This document shows, in pieces, positions 46,753 to 60,800 of a stretch of DNA of 64,000 nt. The notes under the pieces were generated by a model. The model was not told the origin of the DNA. It searched no databases and saw nothing but the letters and a program-made list of their open reading frames with translations. Source of the stretch: Fasciolopsis buskii. Lineage: Eukaryota; Platyhelminthes; Trematoda; Plagiorchiida; Fasciolidae. Numbering within the stretch: position 1 is the stretch's first letter; the number at the start of each line of letters is the position of its first letter. Location of the stretch: contig LUCM01008159.1 in NCBI GenBank assembly GCA_008360955.1, forward strand, positions 11,865 through 75,864, read 5' to 3'. Both the position numbers and the translations under genes were made by a program.

Positions 46753-47417
46753 ATGTCTTCAATTTCGCGACCTCGTTGCTTGCTGAATCTCCTGAAGCAT
46801 CAGGTCATGAAGCTGTCCAAATCTAATGTTGCAACTTGATCTCGCCCACTCGGGACAGGATCATATTTGGCAAGTGTGATATGGAAAACATATTTGTCCG
46901 CCTTAGCGATAACCCGAAGGCTGCCACATCTCCCTTCATGCAGCAAGAATCGTTGTTTGGGAGCTTTTAATCCAACGTAGTTCTTCGTATGAAGTTACCT
47001 TGAGATCGTCCACGTTCACGATCTAGAACAGTAGCAGGGACCTTAGTCCAGTCTCGCAACCTACGTTCGTTCTATTATAGCTGACCGAATGAATAGAGCA
47101 GAATATTTTGCGGAATATTGGACGATTGCATGGACATCACAACTTCCATGTCACACGGAAGTCAGATATTTTACAAAAATCCCTTGCTCATAGATTTCGT
47201 TCCTCATTAGTATTTGCTTCCAATGAGCTCGTACGCGCTCTCGGATTAAATAGCAGTGACGATGTATTTTTATGTCTGTTAATTGGGAGAAATTACACCC
47301 TGTTAGTAGTAGGTGATTATATGGTTACCGAAATTATTCAACATGCAGTATCACCGCTTCGTTCAATACTAAGAAACAATCGAAGTGCCGTACATCCGTT
47401 TCATAGATTTTAGGATT

Positions 47418-47545
47418 ATTCGTATGCCATGTGTTGAAGTTCATTCAAGCCGTCGAGGACCTGCTCGTCGCCGATTCGAGTCCTAGTACGCGTGTGGTGT
47501 ATGTGTACTGTTGATGATTCCCAACAAAGATCAAACGGCTGTATA
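47418..47545 (+). mobile_element. tRNA-derived SINE, family 2, copy b
   Basis: B-box GATTCGAGTCC (47,473-47,483) followed by TACTGTTGATGATTCCCAACAAAGATCAAA, the family 2 tail. A-box weak. It lies within the duplicated segment, so its insertion predates the duplication. Confidence 0.6.
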
Positions 47546-47649
47546 CCGCTTCCACGGTTCGTAAGTGAAAAGCTGAGCATGGTACGGTTTGATGAATAAC
47601 TTCGTGAGAAAGTGCATTCTTTTCAAAACTCCTCTGACGGGCAGTTGCA

Positions 47650-47720
47650 CGTGGCAGGATCCGAACCTATAACAGCCAGATTAGAGAATCCCAAATTCGG
47701 TTCACAACGGATTCAGAAAG
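47650..47720 (-). mobile_element. tRNA-like head, minus strand
   Basis: On the minus strand, a B-box GGTTCGGATCCTGCCACG (47,667-47,650) is preceded by GGGATTCTCTAATCTGGCTG. It faces the family 2 SINE. Duplicated at 54,692-54,760. Confidence 0.45.
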
Positions 47721-47786
47721 CAAGCCTTTATAATGAGATTCCAATCAAATGTTTTGGAAAAGTGAAATCAAACTCAAATTGATTTC

Positions 47787-47985
47787 GCTTTGGACCACCT
47801 GGTTCTATCAAGCCGACGAACGTCCGACGACGTGGACAAGAGAACGGAAGAGCTACTGTGGGTATGTGATGAATTCTGCACATTTTTTTCCTTTTCCTTT
47901 ATTCTTTCTCGCTCAGTGTTTTCGATCTTCATCATAATTCCGATGTCATATGGTCTGCACCAGGTTTATGCAAAATGGACAACTT
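47787..47985 (+). repeat. Interspersed repeat family A, copy 2, 3' part
   Basis: Begins with the 63-base direct repeat of 46,068-46,130 and continues with T/C-rich TTTCCTTTTCCTTTATTC and CATAATTCCGATG, matching 14,020-14,070 of copy 1. Confidence 0.7.
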
Positions 47986-50055
47986 CTGGACGACTTACCG
48001 TTATCCAATGAATATCTCTTATCGATAATGTTCCGGTTTGGGATACAGATTAATAATCTTACTCTTTGCTCGGTCAGACAGTCTGGTGTTCATTTATCTG
48101 CTTGATCAGCTACCTATTTGTACGCAGCAGAAACACGTGAACTGGCCAACTTACATAAAAATGGTTGCCATCCTCCGATAAAGAATGATGGAATGAGTTG
48201 AATGAAGCATTTTCAACTGTGTAAACTTAACGATAACTCAAACGTTGAGGAAAGTTCGCTTTCTATCAGATTCACTAAGATTGTCATTAACGAAATAGTA
48301 CACTGTTAAATAATCCCTTCATAGGAACGGCGCGGCCTTTATTTATATTTAATTTCTCTTTGATTAATAATTGGTGAGCATTTTGATTATTCATTTACAT
48401 TCAAAATTTCATACTATACTTCCAACCCTGCTTTCACCGTTAAATTTTAGGATAGACGAGGTTCATTTTATTGAGGGAACTCAGTAAGTTTGCGATTACC
48501 ATCCGGTCCAAATAGATGACTTGATTACGGTTGTGGTTATACGTGGAGATCACGTGATACAGTCCAGTGCAGCTTTGCACTAGCCTGTCTAGTGAGATGC
48601 AAATGTTCCTCAGAAGCCATTGGAGTATTATGCACCATTCAGGATATCTCGAGTTTTATACATAAATACACGAGTTGCAAGCAAGACGTGAATTTTTCCC
48701 CATCTTCTCTGGTCTTCTCGTTCCCCTCATCTGCGTCGGAGTCAATCCACTGTCCATTGACAATTCGTATCCCTTCATTATTGCGACTGACCGGATGTTG
48801 CATACTAATTTCAAGTCCAAAGGCTACACATTCGTATTATCCATTAGTCCTATCTTCCTTCCACAGAAGTAATACAACAGGGAATATGATCACTACTTTT
48901 TCCACTACTCCAAATCGACAATCCCAATGTGCCCAAATATCTGGTCTCTGCAGCTGAATAAGTCTGATTGATTCAGTACACAGTGCAACGATTTGGTCCA
49001 TGTGCTGACATTACAAATTGAATAAATACAGTTCATCATATTTGCATGACCTGTCATGAAAGTTACAGCTGCAAACACTGACTCTCATGACGATCGCATG
49101 ACACTTCCAGGAATTTGGTGGTACAACCATCCAATTCGACGGAACGGAATACTTAAGATTTCACGTAAAATCACACCTTTCAATAATCGTTTTAGGATCC
49201 CATTATTTTAAATCCGGACCGAAGGGGGACAGAGTCACAAGCACAATCGCACAAATCAAGTTGTTTGTCAAATCCATAGAACTAGACAGTCTTACGCAAC
49301 CGTTTGCTTTCAGTCTCCCGCATAGATCTTTTGGAATACTATGCGGTTAGTACGTAATAGTCGGATGGATTTAAACAACCAATTGATATTTTGTTTACTG
49401 ACAGAATGAAACCCAATCCGTGAATGACCAGTTCTCTTTCTCTACCCATTATGCATTGTATCCGTTCCGAACAATGAATCTAAACAAAATACGAACCCAG
49501 TAGATTATGTGAGGCATATTTTACTTGGACGGTTTGAACACATCTTTACCGTCACTTTCTGATCTGTTGGAGAACAGGATAGTTTTGTCCGTCAGCGGGG
49601 CATAATTGCTCTGGTGAGAAGCAATCCGCGTGGCCCACATTTGTATTGAATCGTAGGCTAGTTCCGGGGCTAAATACTCCAACTACTAAACATCTGTGAT
49701 CATCAAAGCAAAACGGATAAAACAGAGAGAAATCCCGCGTTTATTGATTGCTGACGGGACTGAATTCAGGTTCCACACATGCGCAGAATATCATTCCCTC
49801 GACATTCGCTGAAATCCTTCAGTGAACTTATTAAACGTGTGGCCTTTGAGATGACGGTGTCAATGAAGTTTTAAACAGTTTCTGCCGCGTGCCTATGTAG
49901 CTGCCTTGGCAATAGTCATTCAATGATAATTTTGGGGCGCAGAATTGCAAGCTTAGGGTAGAAATCCTGCCATGACTTATTGCATCGCTATTTGGTAGCC
50001 TGTCGATGAACACTGCTGCCTTCTTAGTCGTTGGGACCATCGTCGACGACAAAAA
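47986..50055. other. Anonymous non-coding DNA
   Basis: The 121-codon frame at 48,592-48,957 is open but Ser-rich, starts weakly and is unrecognised. No repeats found. Confidence 0.35.
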
Positions 50056-50258
50056 GGTGCAACTTATTGGTCATATTCTTCCATAACTTGCTTTCTATTC
50101 ATTTACATGATCCAAGTTGCAATTGAATCAATGTATGGAATCAATTGGCACCTCGGTATGGTTGTATGAAACAAACATCATCACATCGTTCATTCAAGGC
50201 ACTAGAACTGTTCCAAAGTCGCAGTAAAATATTGTGAAGCAAATTATCGATTCTGATG
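50056..50258 (-). repeat. Interspersed repeat B, copy 2 (inverted relative to copy 1)
   Basis: The reverse complement of this stretch matches 43,492-43,700. Landmarks: CATTTACATGATCCAAGTTGCAATTGAATC (plus strand, from 50,099) and TTCTGATG at the end. Confidence 0.8.
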
Positions 50259-53189
50259 TGAATCTAACGCGTCATCCTCGACCGTTCGACTCAGTGTCGT
50301 ATTTCGCCAGTCCAAACTCCTTGAGTCAGACCCCATGTCTGGAACTGTACTCTGAATAGAACGAAGCTCACAGTTTTGTACATGTATGCGATATTCTGAA
50401 GTGTCTAATTGATTCATTCATAGAAGAGAGGCGTGAACCATCCAACGTGGGCAAACTTGCACACGCGCACACCTATAGTGTTAGACCTATGGATTATCTC
50501 TCCACTCACACTCGCTTTATAGGTCTTGTGAAGAAGAGACAACTCGTGACCTTATTTTCAATAATTCTCGACATAATTGAAAATAATCTTGACATAATTC
50601 CGAAACAGTGCGCGAAACAACTGCAGACGTTACGAAATTTGCAGATGTAACCATGAGTATTCTTGTTACTTACATTTTATTTGATCAACGGTTGATTTGG
50701 ATCACTACCTAGGGAGGGGGCAATCCTTTGAAGTACATCACATTCCCTTCATTGTAATCAATAACAGGTTCATTAACTGTCGTTTACTGGTCCAAAATGA
50801 AGCAATCTCGAACGGTATTTTATTCACACGAAAGATTTCCCCACCCCACATTTACATCAGATTTTGGAGTCGCATATCGAGCTCACAATTTTACCCGCCC
50901 AGTCTTGACTACAAACTGTTAGCATTTTACCGCCACTTTCGGGTTACACAGACAAGGTCATCCCAATTCAGTAGCCTTTGTTCACGTCTATCTTGACGCT
51001 GCTCTGTACGTTTCAAGTCTGCCGTGACTAACCGAAAACCGCAAACGTATTTTGTTCCTTCGAATAAGACCTCTGAGACGATGTCAGTAGCACTTGCTGG
51101 CCTCCAGATCGGGCTATGACTATTTTCCTATTTTTTACGTTTTGTGTTTGCAAGTCTGCTGTTGCAATTTATGGCTGTATTTCAGAACATGCAAAATGTT
51201 GTTTTCGTGTGCGTTCACAACAAAAATGAACAGTGAATTACACTTAGTATGCATGAACTTCAAAAAAACGATATCGATAACCACAGTGAAAATTATGTTT
51301 GCGGGCAATGCTTTCATGAATAGGTTTTGCTTTCCGACTATGTGCCTCTTCACGGATTGTCTCGAATTGGGCATGTATGTGTACCTGAATACTAGGAGTG
51401 CTTACGTGAAACAGATAGCACCTCCGCGGAATATGGACTTACTATCTTATTCACTACATGCAGTATTATGTAACATGGCAAACTTCCAATTGAATAAACC
51501 GTTCGTCATTCAGTAGCATTGATTAGTTCATCGGCAAGAAACCATGTGAACAGCCTGTAGCATTTTATTAGTGCTAAGAATCATCAGCAATCTGCACCCA
51601 TCGTGCTCGCATTGGGAAACGAACCCAATCGCGTCACTTTCACATTCTAATGAACCTGCACGCCCCCTCCCTCAGTCAAAATGCCCATCTACCAGTCTAC
51701 CCTCTCAAAATTCGGTAGGCTTGTGCTGTTCTTGTCGTTAATATGCAATATGAGTGATGCCAGTCGTGCGAAAGGTTCGATAAGAATGTACACACAAATT
51801 CATGACGAAAAAGATGACGATGATCTCGGCTGAACTGAGATTAGTTACACGCAAATTTTGGGCCTAATAGATCTAACGACCTGCATCATCTCTTTGGTTC
51901 CTGTAATTTGGGATCAAATGGTCACCGAACTGCAGAATGGACAAAATTAACCTTGGCGGAATTTCAGAGCTTAAGGCTTTTATAAAATAATAATTTTCAA
52001 AGCACTAAACTTTTTTCCCTCATATCCAATCGGCATGCCATCAGGATTGTAGGGAACATCACCACAAACAGACAGACGGACAAATAGGATGCGTTCGATG
52101 TTCTTCTGTTCTATTTCGTTCTATTCTATTCTATTCTGTTCTGTTCTGCTCTGAAAAGTTTGTCCCTTTAGTATTAACCTGGTGAATTTTCCCAATGGCG
52201 GTCAAATCGAATGCCGCTCCGTTACCGGCGCAACCGAGGGGTAGTAGGCAAACGGGGACACCGCACGAGGATGTGAACAGTAAGCCGGAATGAAAGAGCA
52301 GTTAACAGAAGCACGGAATGGATATGGCCGAGAGGAAGGAAAAGCCTAATACGAGTAGCAGAATAGTATTAGAACAGTCAATAAGTCAACGTCAACAAAA
52401 AGTTCCCTTGCAGAATGTAACAAAAAACTTCAGTCACTACAGCCGACAACCATCACGAAAGCAAACGCACACGGAGACCTTTTGTCACGACCTTTTCATT
52501 CATCCTTCCCATTATGATCGTCACTCTGTCACGCGATCCGAATGACATTGTAAATTCATCTTGGCTAAACGAATAATTTTAGAGAGAAAAAATATTGATT
52601 TGGTAATAAAACCACTAGCAAAAATCATCTAGAGCGTTGCATCGATTTGTGGACTAGAAATAAGTAGCACGTGGGGATTTCATGGTTCGTGCTCCACTCT
52701 CGAAACGACACGTTTACACAAGTCAGTCCGAGTAATTGGACCAGATGAATGGTGATAGAGTAGAACAGTACAAGAAATTGCAAAGAACTATTTCATCTGA
52801 TTGCTGTACACCTTGCAAGCCGGTCCGCTGCATTAAATATTTATTTGTGCTTGTTACATGTCTAGTACTAGATAACCGAACAATTAATAAAATATAACCG
52901 TTTTAGCGTAATAATCGGCATTGACAATCTCTTTGAAGGTCGCATGTTCCCAGCAAAATGTTAGTGAGTAGTGTGAGACACGATTGCCGTTTACAAAAAT
53001 CTTCCACACATATTGGACAACTTAATAATCGGCAAGTATACAAATCAGATGCACAAATAATCCAGCATATGATAGCGAGTATTCAGTCGTAGACAGCTAC
53101 AAACTGACATCCGTACTTATCAATTTAGCGTACAACTCTCACCAGAGGATGGTGCTTTATGCGGTCAAAGTAGGCCGTATATCTGGATG
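50259..53189. other. Anonymous non-coding DNA
   Basis: Longest open frame 51,094-51,516 (140 codons, opens at TTG) is Cys/Phe-rich with no recognised domain. 50,697-50,996 is also open and unrecognised. A TTCTA/TTCTG microsatellite lies at 52,101-52,153. Confidence 0.35.
52101..52153. repeat. (TTCTA/TTCTG)n pentanucleotide repeat
   Basis: About ten imperfect five-base units, TTCTATTCTATTCTGTTCTG. Confidence 0.85.
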
Positions 53190-54828
53190 CTTTCTGTGAC
53201 CGAATGAAAAGAATTTCGATAACGGAATAACACACAGCCTAAGATCGATGATCAATATTATTTCTGAGCAAATCGATCTTCTTTGATTCCTCTAACAACT
53301 CTGCAAATAGATACCCGACATGCAATGACAAAAGGGATCCCGTCATTACCCCCCAAACCGGAACATCGTAAGGGGGAATGAGGGTAAATGTAATTTTTGT
53401 GTTTTCAGCGCCCATCCTTTCGGTCCCGCGTGAGTAAATAAGACCGAATCATTGATGACTTTCAGATAATTGTTCTCTGTAGGATCCTCGAGAAAAAGTT
53501 GTAAAATCGACTTATTCATCCTATAACATTTGAATTCTAAACGAGTACACACAAAAGTGGAACAAAAGAAATTGATGTTTGTCCCTTCGTCTTTCGTATA
53601 TGATAACTAAATTAAGGAACTAATTTATATCTTAATTTGGTTATCGGGCACCTAATCCAAGGAATGGCAATTTGGCTGATGTTTGTGAACAAAAAACTAG
53701 TCCTGAACTAATTCCAGATAACTCAAAGGATAAACATATCGCTTGCAAGCATACCGTCGGCCGTTCCACACACACACACACACACACACACACAATGTCT
53801 TCAATTTCGCGACCTCGTTGCTTGCTGAATCTCCTGAAGCATCAGGTCATGAAGCTGTCCAAATCTAATGTTGCAACTTGATCTCGCCCACTCGGGACAG
53901 GATCATATTTGGCAAGTGTGATATGGAAAACATATTTGTCCGCCTTAGCGATAACCCGAAGGCTGCCACATCTCCCTTCATGCAGCAAGAATCGTTGTTT
54001 GGGAGCTTTTAATCCAACGTAGTTCTTCGTATGAAGTTACCTTGAGATCGTCCACGTTCACGATCTAGAACAGTAGCAGGGACCTTAGTCCAGTCTCGCA
54101 ACCTACGTTCGTTCTATTATAGCTGACCGAATGAATAGAGCAGAATATTTTGCGGAATATTGGACGATTGCATGGACATCACAACTTCCATGTCACACGG
54201 AAGTCAGATATTTTACAAAAATCCCTTGCTCATAGATTTCGTTCCTCATTAGTATTTGCTTCCAATGAGCTCGTACGCGCTCTAGGAATAAATAGCAGTG
54301 ACGATGTATTTTTATGTCTGTTAATTGGGAGAAATTACACCCTGTTAGTAGTAGGTGATTATATGGTTACCGAAATTATTCAACATGCAGTATCACCGCT
54401 TCGTTCAATACTAAGAAACAATCGAAGTGCCGTACATCCGTTTCATAGATTTTAGGATTATTCGTATGCCATGTGTTGAAATTCATTCAAGCCGTCGAGG
54501 ATCTGCTCGTCGCCGATTCGAGTCCTAGTACGCGTGTGGTGTATGTGTACTGTTGATGATTCCCAACAAAGATCAAACGGCTGTATACCGCTTCCACGGT
54601 TCGTAAGTGAAAAGCTGAGCATGGTACGGTTTGATGAATAACTTCGTGAGAAAGTGCATTCTTTTCAAAACTCCTCTGACGGGCAGTTGCACGTGGCAGG
54701 ATCCGAACCTATAACAGCCAGATTAGAGAATCCCAAATTCGGTTCACAACGGATTCAGAAAGCAAGCCTTTATAATGAGATTCCAATCAAATGTTTTGGA
54801 AAAGTGAAGTCAAACTCAAATTGTTTTC
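53190..54828 (+). mobile_element. 1.66-kb duplicated segment, copy 2
   Basis: Same content and order as 46,130-47,786: the (CA)n at 53,767-53,794, the 101-codon frame at 54,150-54,455 (one amino-acid change, L to I), a family 2 SINE at 54,460-54,587 and the minus-strand B-box at 54,699-54,709. Flanks differ from copy 1 on both sides (ATCTGGATG before, AGGCAGCG after), so the ends of the unit are defined by the two copies. No repeat A around it. Confidence 0.75.
54460..54587 (+). mobile_element. tRNA-derived SINE, family 2, copy c
   Basis: Duplicate of the copy at 47,418-47,545 (B-box GATTCGAGTCC at 54,515-54,525), carried inside the 1.66-kb segment. Confidence 0.6.
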
Positions 54829-57800
54829 AGGCAGCGTTGCGATCTACTGCTTACATTCTCATGTTCAACTAGTCCAAACAAGAAAAATAAAATCCGAATC
54901 CGTACTCGAGGCACCAATTTGGTCCATGAATTTCCGTATTGATCAGTTGTCTCCCACGACAGTTGCCTAACAAGCCAGTCACGCAGACAGCAATTCATGA
55001 CCGTACACTGTACCGCTAATCAGATTACCGTTACCAATTTGGTTGTGTTATAGGATCTGTTCATTTTAATGCCGCATACAGTAAGGAGTCAAAAGGACAA
55101 ATGAATTGACAACCCGCACGTTGACCATACCAGTCTGGCGCGTTTATTGATAATAATCTATTCTGACGATGTCTGATACAAAAAAAGACAAAAAGTGGAT
55201 TGGCGAAACGGAAAAAGGAACTTTAATTGTTCACCTACAACTGCCGCCAACCTCACCCCACCCCCCGGGATTTGTCAGTTTATCTGAAGCTGTCATTGAG
55301 TGAACAACACTACGAGGTAGAGGAAAAAGCAAAATAAATATCTTGTGAGGTTTTCGCACTAAAAACCGGATATTTAAAACGACTTGGTAAATGTACAAGA
55401 AAGTACAGAGAATGGAAACAAATGAACGAACTGAGCGAAATAGCAATATTTAATCAAAGCAACGCATCAGCCCCTAATGACATTTTCAGCCCTGAAAAAT
55501 GAAGTACGCGGAGGTATGAAGTCATGCAATACCTATTTTCGACAAAGTCAAACGTACCCAATTGGCCTGAAAAGGATTGGTCTTATCTACGATAGTCGTA
55601 TGCATCAAAGCGGGGTTAGAACAGCCAATCAGTATCGGCGAATTGGTCCAGCAACAACTCCTGTGGTGGGCATGCATTTGAAACGACGTGCCGTGAGTTA
55701 AATGAACGATATATTGGGGTGCAAGTTTAGAAAATGCTTGACTCAAACAGCTTGCTTGCAACTCCGTCTCACTAATTATTTCAGAATCATGACAAAATCA
55801 TTCGGAACCACTATTCGGAATTGGGAAAGTACAAATGCATGCCTGTTAGCAAATCGGAAACTGGAGTACAGACAATCAAAACCCCCTTCCTCCCACCTAG
55901 AGTAGATACGAGCAAATAAGCTCGTGTAAGGCATATCACATTTCAAACATATTGGGACCAGATTTGAACAAAACCAGTCGGATAGTAGCCCCAAACCGCT
56001 TTGACTCAGTACCTAACAATCCTGATTTAATTGCGGCATGATGTAGCAAATGGTACGAGGTTACGAAAGCGCAATTTGACAAAGGTTATTTCTAGCACTC
56101 CAAAGAAAGGATAGTTTGGTTAGGATCGATTCAGTCCATCACCAGGTCCCGTGGAGATCAGGTTATTAAAATCTTGTCGTTTGAACGTTAAGGAAACTGG
56201 GTCCACCCAATTCACCTGTCAATCAATTTTTCCACTTGGCCGTCTACCAACAGCCGTCAACCTCTGCCTCAAATAACGCGCACTTTCGTTCTAAAAAAAC
56301 GGGAATAAAACAGTACCTTTGTCATATCACCAGCCCGAACAAGCGTGCATTTTCTAGCCAAAATAAATCCGAGACAATAAGATCACATTTGCGAAACACC
56401 GCATTAGCTAGTAAGAAAACAAGTAGTTGTCGTACGATGTTTGAGTCGATTTAGAAAGAAAATCCGCATTATTCGCAAATTTGTTTCATCATCACATGGG
56501 TATGCGACGACAAAACTCCACCAGTTTCTTCCCCTATCGGTTAAGAAATGATGTACCGAGGACGAATTGACCTTCTTTCCGATCTGAAACGTGAACACAA
56601 TTACGATAAAACTCATCCGATCACATTTCTACTGTTGCACAAAATGGCAAGTGTTTTTCTCTGCCCGAAACAAACAGTTTTACACCAATATTATATTGTC
56701 ACTCTAACGGAATGCACGTGACTACATCACTTTCCACGAAAGTTGAAAATGCAACTCCGTGAATTCCATTTTGTGCTTTCAGGTACTCAAGGCAAAATAT
56801 GTATACGCAAACATGTTCATGGAGAAAATCCTTACCCAAGTTAGCAACTTCTTCTGTTGGAAAGATATCATTTCCATTTGAGAACACTGTATGGTTGCTG
56901 AAAGGAATCGAACCGAAAAGAAGAATCATTCCAATTCAATTAGTTCGGCAAAGAAATTCGGTTTGCTTGGAACATGAGAAAGTTTGTAATCGCTCTAACG
57001 TCATCAGTGACCGGCATCTATGGTCGATCATTGGGATGAGTTTGGAATTCGCTCGACGAATGACTTATTGGTAACAATACTGGAACATTGTGTGCCTACA
57101 AAATAACGTGAGACCGATAATGCTGTTTTGTTCGAACATTCCGTCACATTGTTTCCTACAGTTTCACCTCGCTGACATCTGATCGTAGCTGAAGTTGATT
57201 TCAGGCGATAGACTTTTAAACTCCGATGCGATTGGACAGACTGTTTTTGTTATGAATTCCACAAAAAAACCGAAAAAAACATTTCGATGAATTGTGGAAA
57301 TCGTGTCCACCGAGTGAAAAAAAACACCGATCAGTGAGTCTTTGTAAATTCGATTGTGAAAAGACAAGCAAAATAAAACAAGCAATTTATGCAATTATCA
57401 GTCATCGCTTCACAGGGCGTGTGTGTGTGTGTGTGTGTGTGTGAGGAGGGGACCGAAGACCAATTTCATCAAACAAACTAAGCAAACGAACATGGTAGCA
57501 GAAAACTGATCGTAAGAAGATATTAACAAATTAATTGGACAAGTGGTTCTTTTTTGATTCATACCGGACATTCACAATCGGACAGAAGTTTCGACTTTTG
57601 CTAAAAACCGACGAAATGCAACTATCCACTTGAGTTTGTAGTAGCTGTTGAACGGATAATTATCAAATCTTGGACTGCAAATCAGATTTCCAGGTGAAGT
57701 TTTCACGATTTTCGAGAACAAAAATTTCATCAAGAAACTAAGCTCTGTCTAACAGATTTCCCCCAACACCACGACGGATTCACTCTTCCGGGTTGCTAAG

Positions 57801-60800
57801 GCATGCGCGGATATTTCATTTTCGCTACCCAATCTTCGAACTATGGAAGATCAACTTTCGTTGCTCACCAGTACTGAAATATCTTGCTGTTTTGCAGTCA
57901 TACGTGTATTTATTGGTTTATCCAAAAAACACTTTTTGGTTCTAGGAACTCGGACCCGTTTTTGGTACTCCAATAAAAAAAATTCTTGCGATTTTTGATT
58001 GAACCGCTTTGCAGATTTTTGACTGCGCAGATTCTACTGAACTTCCCTCGTCTGGACAATCACATGTACTCGAATCTGCTCGACAGAGACAAATGGATAT
58101 GTTTGAATGTTTATAACAGTCAAAATACTTCAAATTACAACGACATGTCCAGGGTCGCTCTTGTCGATTTTAATTTAGAAAAGATTTTATTTGTGTTCAG
58201 GCAGCCAGCCAGTGTGCAACAGATTGATAAAACCTTTGATTACAGTCCATTCAAAAACTTCAAACTCTATTATTTTACAATATTCTTACTCTAAATCTCA
58301 ACATGGAATTTGGCCTCCAGTGATAAGGCAGACATGCGGACTGCCAATAAGCACTGAAAAGACTCTGACCCAAAATGTGCAGCTGAGAAGTCCATAGCCC
58401 CTGAAGGACAAATTCGGCCGAGTTCACTTATAAATCAAGCTTTTAGGTAGAAACAGGAGGAATCTCTATCGGTGAAATTTCTTCGAACCAATTCCATTTG
58501 AAGAATGTTTAAACTTCACGATTTTCGTCACCTGGCCTACTAGATACATGCTAGCAATTGCTCGTTGATCTGCGTGTTCTTTGCTGGCCTAAAGGTCCTG
58601 TGTCGGATTGGAACCACTTGGATGCTGAAACACAAGACTGTTATGAAACCGCCTTTATCAAAACACGACACCAATTTCACTCATCCTCAGTAACTTTAAA
58701 ATTGGTGTTAATCAAAAGTCTAATGGATGGATTCCACAAGTTACTGATTGCTGAGTTCGGCATTATATTCCCAAACGTTCCACCTCCGATCTCGGTAAAC
58801 TCGGCCCTACGCATTGGTGATGTTACTTCGGTCGATGACGAAATGTTTGCGATCTAAGTGTCAAGCTCAGCAGCCGATACCTTGGGAAAATTTTATGCAA
58901 TCTGGAGGCGGTTAGATTTTACGCTCGATGACCCTGAACTCTACTGCACCTAGGAAATCAGTAGTACACTGAAGTTTTTAGAGAAAAGAATGTGCCCCCT
59001 AAAAAGTAGCAAAGGATCGTAAGATCGGAACATGAACGAAGACCACAAATGACACAGAACAGAGGGTGACTGACGAGAAATGAAGAAATCCGTTCGGTAG
59101 ATTGTGGCTGACAATTTGGGTCCGTTGTTGGTCCGGGTATCTTGGAGTTTGGAATGTTAACTTCAGGTCGATGAAACGGAAACTTCCGGGACAATATCAC
59201 TCCGGGTGAATCCGTGTCTCCACGATATCAGCAAAATTCCAAGTCAGAATGAATCGTTCAAACAGGCGAGAAACCGGTTTTGTACGAAACGTTTTTTCTG
59301 TGCATTGTATGTGTGTTTTTGAAATCGTGCAATGACAATGTATATTCGACATTCGGTACAAACAAGGGAAGTGTTGTACCGAGACATGTTTCAAAACGAT
59401 GAAATAAGGTAAATTACTCTGTGTTTATACAATCTCCCGGTCAGACATTTTGACTGTCATTTTCCAGTTTCGGTTGCTAGGATGAGGTAGTCAGTCCAGA
59501 GAAAGGTAAATAAAGTTAAACGAGATGGGAAATGAGATTTCATGTGTAAACTACAAGCAGGCTTCTGTAAGACCTGCTTAGGACAATGATTCCCAACTTT
59601 TCCTGGCTCACGGTTCTTCAAATCTGTTGAGGTCTGTATAGTTTGGAACCGTTGGGCGCAATCCAATTGGCTATTGTAAATGTTCGCATGTGGTTTTGAT
59701 TGTTAGTTCAGTTATCGTCAGCACTTCGCGGCAATCTGATCAGCCGCCGAGGCCAAGCCTGGCCGTAGACTGGCCAAAGAAAAATCGTTTGAACTCACGG
59801 AAAACTTCTAATTGTCATACAGAGAATGATCCGCTCGTCTCCAACGCTCGATAATCCTGGAGTGCCAGTCGACGTCGAAGAGGATGGAAAAGCTCCACTG
59901 GCTCTTCAACCAACCCATTTTAAACTTCATCACACGGAGCACAAATAAATCGGGCTCCAAACTCGTAACTGCACACACAAGGAACAAAGAATATCAAATG
60001 AACTACACTTCAAGAAGTTGAAATATTTGCAAAATATCAGTCTCGATTGACCGTATTGATGTGAACATGGACGTGAATGTTTAATCGGTTCACGTAATTG
60101 GAGATAATCACTTGGTCAGCAGTAGGAAGTTAGAACACTGATGTTCCTGCAGTTCGAATGAAGCCATCGTCAGTCATTGATTCATTCCGACATATTCAGT
60201 TCGTTATTAGTAGTTAATAAAGGGAATAAAAAAAGTGACAAAACAATGCATCACCAACCAAATCCAAGCATTCGTGTTTCATTCCATTAGTAATTAATAA
60301 AATCTATTTCAAACTAGGTAACTTCAAAATATCTTTTAATTTTTCTTCTCTTGATTTATTTTTTGGTCACCCGTATTGGTTTTCAATTACTTTCTCAGAA
60401 AATTTCAGAACATATGGTCCCGAAAATTACCGATTTTCGAAGTATCACTTTTTTGCATGAATGAGCAAACCGGCTGATTGACCAGCATCGAATTACTCTT
60501 TTTTTATCCCATCCAACGCCCACGCCCTCGCCGACGAGTTACGGGGATTAACTGACGTACATTTAAGGTGAAGTGAACAATTAGTTGGGAAATTCTCCGT
60601 GCCAGTTGACTTAATCGGATCGGATTAGTTTCCGTTCACCTTTCTGTGTCGCCCCAATCACCGGGGACAAGAACGATCGGTGAAATCTGAGCTCAAGTAT
60701 TTCTCCACTTGAGCTCATGTAACATTTCATGCAAGTTGGTGGTTACCAGTGGGAATAGTTTGACACCCGATTTCCATCTATCCACCTAAGACAGACATCG

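Larger units (their letters stand above)
46130..47786 (+). mobile_element. 1.66-kb duplicated segment, copy 1 (inserted into repeat A)
   Basis: From CTTTCTGTGACCGAATG to CAAACTCAAATTG this is the same sequence as 53,190-54,828. Differences amount to a few percent in the first 400 bases and fewer later, plus a length change in its (CA)n tract (46,704-46,752). It contains a 101-codon open frame at 47,108-47,413 ('MRNIGRLHGHHNF'), a family 2 SINE at 47,418-47,545 and a minus-strand B-box at 47,657-47,667. No terminal inverted repeats or transposase. Either a non-autonomous mobile element or a segmental duplication. Confidence 0.75.

Noticed and set aside
51094..51516. 140-codon ORF as a gene
   Set aside because: Opens at TTG in AT-rich DNA, lacks splice context and recognisable domains.
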